DNA of 64,000 nt, taken from positions 1 to 64,000 of the forward strand of contig BGKB01000053.1 of the NCBI GenBank assembly GCA_003116975.1, in the 5' to 3' direction. The translations under genes and the position numbers were made by a program. This DNA comes from Aurantiochytrium sp. KH105 (lineage: Eukaryota; Sar; Bigyra; Thraustochytrida; Thraustochytriidae). A model generated the notes under the pieces. The model searched no databases. It saw nothing but the letters and a program-made list of their open reading frames with translations, and was not told where the DNA came from. Numbering within the stretch: the first letter of the stretch is position 1; each line of letters starts with the position of its first letter. This document shows, piece by piece, positions 61,155 through 64,000 of the stretch.

Positions 61155-62075
61155 CGCGCGCGCCCGCTCCCCGCCGCCTCCCCCCCGCGTCCCCGCGCCC
61201 GCGCGCCGGCACGTCCTCCCGCGCGAGCCTGCCGCGCGAGTCTGCCGCCGCTGGCGCAACGGTTTGTCCTCTGCGTGAGCCCCGCCCGCCCCGGCGGCAG
61301 GCAGGGCGGCGACATCGGCGGGGTCCGGCTTGACGGGCCCGCCGGCAGAGCGGCGACTTCGGCGGGGTCCGGCTTGACGGGCCCCGCGCGATCTGCGGTC
61401 TCAGATCGCAGATACGAATCGCGGGAGCCCTGCGCGGCGCGCGGCGCCCGGGCCTCGCGGTTTGCGCGCGGAGGAGCGGGGCCCGGAGCAGCGCGCGGGC
61501 CCTGGCGAGCTGGAGAGCGGCGCGCGCGACGGCGAGGAGGGAGCGGAGCGACGATGCGCAGATGCGAAGGAAATTGGCGATGAACCCGACGCTCTGGCGC
61601 GCGGAGCCAGCGAGCGAGCGAGCGAGCTGCGCAAGGGCGCGAAGCTGCGGCGCGTGCCGTGCTGGCCTTGCATCGGCCCGGGCGCGGGGCCTGCTCGCGC
61701 GGGGAGGAGAGGAGAGCAGAGGAGAGGAGAATAGAGTCCTTGCGGCGAGCGGCAGGCCGCGAGATCGACTCGCGGCGACTCCACCGATCTATCTATCTGC
61801 AACAACGACGAGCGCCCGGAGCCGCCCTGACCCGCGCAAGCCTCCTGCGCGTATCGAGAAGGCCTCGCGGCCTTTGCCCTGCCCCGGCGCGCCCGCCGCC
61901 GTCCCGCGCGTCTCCGCCGGGCGGCCTCGGCGAGCCGCGATGGCGAGCAGTGATGGCGAGTAGCCAGGTCTCGCTCGATCGCCGGGGAGCGGTTCCCTCC
62001 GGGCCCGTTCTCCCGGCCGCCCGAGTGAGTGCGCTGTAGTGCCACCATACTTCGGCAGTCCCGCATCACGCCACC
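61155..62075. other. Divergent GC-rich region between NEDD1 and the multi-pass membrane protein
   Basis: This 0.9-kb stretch is CpG-rich, with a cggcggggtccggcttgacgggc direct repeat at about 61315-61382 (two copies). Frames on both strands are Arg/Ala-rich without domains. It probably holds both promoters. Confidence 0.6.
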
Positions 62076-63668
62076 ATGAACGCGCTGCACGCGCCCGCGG
62101 CCCTCGTCGCGCTCGCGGTCCTCCTCGCCCCCTCTGCCGAGGCGTTCTGCGTGTGCGACCTCGCCAACGGGACAGAAGCTGTCTGCACGCCCGGCGGCGG
62201 CGGCAGCTTTCCCGCAGACGCGGTCGTTATTGAGTGCTATGACGACGGCGGCGTCTTCGGCGGGGACGAGTCCTGGCCGGACCTGCAGGGCCTCGACCTC
62301 TTGCAGGAGTTCTACTTCGAGCACGTCTCGGCTGAAGGTGAACTCGACGTTCTTGGCGAGCTCCCAAGCCTCACGGTCTTGCGAACAGGACCCGGCGTGG
62401 AGCTGAGGAGTTTCCCCGAGGGACTCACGGCGTCCTCGACCCTGCAGAATCTGACGATCGCAAGCAGCCAGCTCGAGAACGTGTCCGACGGGCTGTGGGT
62501 GCTTGCAAGCCTTATCAATTTCGAGCTAAATTCGACAGGACTCGAGTGCCTTTCGCCTCTCTCCTGGGTCACGGATGCGTCCCTGTCCCTGAACGGAGAG
62601 ACCCCCGCGGTGATTTGCGGGACGCGGTTCTGGGATGACGTGAGTGGCAAGCACAAGTCGTTTTTTACTTTCTTCTTCTCTCTCAGTTTCATTTCTCTCG
62701 CCCTCGTTACAGTATGTTGCTGCTTTGCATCCAACAATATATCAGAGGGCATGGAATGTTTGGTTCTCATCCTGCTTGGCGTTTTTCTAGCGTATCTCTT
62801 ACTGAGCATCTTTTACGGATATAGTCTATGGCCGAGCCAAGGTCCTCCTATTCTCAACGACCCTTTTGCATACAACCCTACATTTCCATGGGGTGCTGGT
62901 TTAATTGCGGCTGTGCTGGTATTTGGCATGCCCAGCGTGGGTATTCTCACGCTTTCCTTATGGTGCTTCATCTTCTGCGCGATTTTTTTTCTCCCCCCAC
63001 TTGCAGTCTGCTCAGGACAACGCTTCAGACGGGACGAATTCATCTCGAGTGACTTCATGGGAACCTACTTTTGCACACTCCTTCTCCTGATCCTTTGGAC
63101 GCTCATTAGCCTGATCTTTTTAATCCCGGGCATGGGTACGTTCAACTCATTTCACCTCCGAACGTCAAATCTCGTGATCTGTCCCGCGAGTCGCGTCTGC
63201 GCGAATGCAACGCACTATTGGGACTGGCACAATGAGACATATGCGGAGCTTTCCTTGCCTTACTTTTCCTCCACCCCGGTGTATTCAATTTACATCAGTG
63301 AAGAAAGCATTCCACCATTGTATACCGAGTCAACGTCGCTCGGCGAGACGTACGAGATTGCAAACGAGCTGTACTACTTTGGAGACGTTGACCACGAGTT
63401 CTCTCGGGCAAGCATATGTCAAAACCTGAGCGCATCGTGGGAAGCGGCGTGCCCAATTGTTGGCTACGTCGACATCTACCCAAGATCAGTTTTGGACCAG
63501 CCCTTCATTCAATCAGTTCTACTTTTTACGATTGTGGTCTCAGCAACGCAGGTTGGTTCCTGGCTCTTATGCGGCGTGCCCCTTTCCATTCTGATCGACC
63601 GTAGCCGCCATCCTCCACCTCACTCTCAAATACGAAAGCTTTTGGCATCACGAGCAGCTTTTGGATGA
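62076..63668 (+). CDS. Signal-peptide protein with LRR-like ectodomain and several transmembrane helices
   Basis: This encodes 530 residues. The ATG sits in a strong context (gccaccatga) and opens a signal peptide (about 1-23, ending PSAEA). The ectodomain (about 24-190) has weak leucine-rich repeat spacing (LQGLDLLQEFYF, LPSLTVLRTG, LQNLTIASSQL, LASLINFELNSTGLECL) and sequons. Hydrophobic segments follow: near 200-220 (FFTFFFSLSFISLALVTV), 230-250 (CLVLILLGVFLAYLLLSIF), two near 275-315, one near 335-355 (LLLLILWTLISLIFLI), and one near 490-515 (VLLFTIVVSATQVGSWLLC). A second outer region between the last two helices carries cysteines and N-sites. It looks like a surface or endomembrane receptor-like protein. 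The family is not recognised. AATAAA follows at 63675. Confidence 0.8.
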   Translation: MNALHAPAALVALAVLLAPSAEAFCVCDLANGTEAVCTPGGGGSFPADAVVIECYDDGGVFGGDESWPDLQGLDLLQEFYFEHVSAEGELDVLGELPSLTVLRTGPGVELRSFPEGLTASSTLQNLTIASSQLENVSDGLWVLASLINFELNSTGLECLSPLSWVTDASLSLNGETPAVICGTRFWDDVSGKHKSFFTFFFSLSFISLALVTVCCCFASNNISEGMECLVLILLGVFLAYLLLSIFYGYSLWPSQGPPILNDPFAYNPTFPWGAGLIAAVLVFGMPSVGILTLSLWCFIFCAIFFLPPLAVCSGQRFRRDEFISSDFMGTYFCTLLLLILWTLISLIFLIPGMGTFNSFHLRTSNLVICPASRVCANATHYWDWHNETYAELSLPYFSSTPVYSIYISEESIPPLYTESTSLGETYEIANELYYFGDVDHEFSRASICQNLSASWEAACPIVGYVDIYPRSVLDQPFIQSVLLFTIVVSATQVGSWLLCGVPLSILIDRSRHPPPHSQIRKLLASRAAFG

Positions 63669-64000
63669 GAACAATAAAGAAACAAAGACAAGAGTAGCGT
63701 GTGTTCCTGAGCATATCGCAGCCCTCAAAAGGACGTTGCGCATGGGGCGTCTCATGAACCAGGTGGTGCTTGTGACCAACAAGGCAAAATAGAGCAAGAA
63801 ATAGGTGTAGGCCTAACCGATGATCTTCTTTTTGATTGCACGCACTTGGGGGTTGCATACTTTTGCCAAGTTGAACCGAACCATTCAGACGCGACATTAT
63901 AGTTGAGCGCACGGTGTCTCATAGGTCAAGCTCCGCGAGTCGTCAGATTCGCAAATCGAGATGACGGTCTTTATGTGCTATTTGAACTTGGTGTTGTTGT
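63669..64000. other. 3' flank of the last gene
   Basis: AATAAA at 63675-63680 lies about 10 bases after the stop. Nothing else recognisable was seen up to the window edge. Confidence 0.6.

Overview
The window looks like nuclear DNA from a GC-rich, intron-poor unicellular eukaryote. Every convincing gene is one uninterrupted reading frame. They include typically eukaryotic products (a cytochrome P450, a NEDD1-type gamma-tubulin adaptor, a WDR18/Ipi3-type ribosome-assembly factor, a ROCO protein, N-myristoylated proteins). Intergenic gaps are long, GC-rich and full of simple repeats. A labyrinthulomycete (thraustochytrid-type stramenopile) would fit, but that is inference from style and gene content; no rRNA or other marker gene was seen.

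Region 1 (about 2.4-25.8 kb) is a head-to-tail array of five paralogous genes, each encoding a secreted, cysteine-rich protein of about 1,145 residues. Each protein is itself an internal duplication of about 568 residues, and each half carries a motif resembling the start of a von Willebrand factor D domain (GDP-x(3)-AFDG followed by CD-[AG]-R). Copies 1-3 form one subfamily and copies 4-5 a second, nearly identical pair. Identity within each subfamily is patchy, which suggests gene conversion. A short segment in the middle of the protein differs even between the most similar copies.

Region 2 (25.9-44.3 kb) holds mostly housekeeping and metabolic genes, often divergently arranged: a zinc-free MDR oxidoreductase, a soluble cytochrome P450, an acylating aldehyde dehydrogenase, a TPR protein of a family also seen in bacteria, a dithiol glutaredoxin, a putative N-myristoylated phospho-target-like protein, a DxD glycosyltransferase and the WDR18/Ipi3-like protein.

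Region 3 (44.5-64 kb) is rich in signalling-type architectures: a TIR-like/TPR protein, a lipid-anchored paraseptin/AIG1-like GTPase with an altered P-loop, an intracellular LysM protein, a four-transmembrane protein, a WD40-ROC-COR-TIR protein, NEDD1 and a secretory-pathway multi-pass membrane protein. Between them lies a small gene graveyard with a broken ABCB-type transporter and several scrambled copies of the 3' end of NEDD1 in both orientations.

Start codons were placed at the first ATG that gives a sensible N-terminus (signal peptide, myristoylation site or domain start). Several frames run further upstream only through non-ATG codons into GC-rich leaders. No tRNA, rRNA, CRISPR array, retrovirus-like element or intact transposon was recognised.
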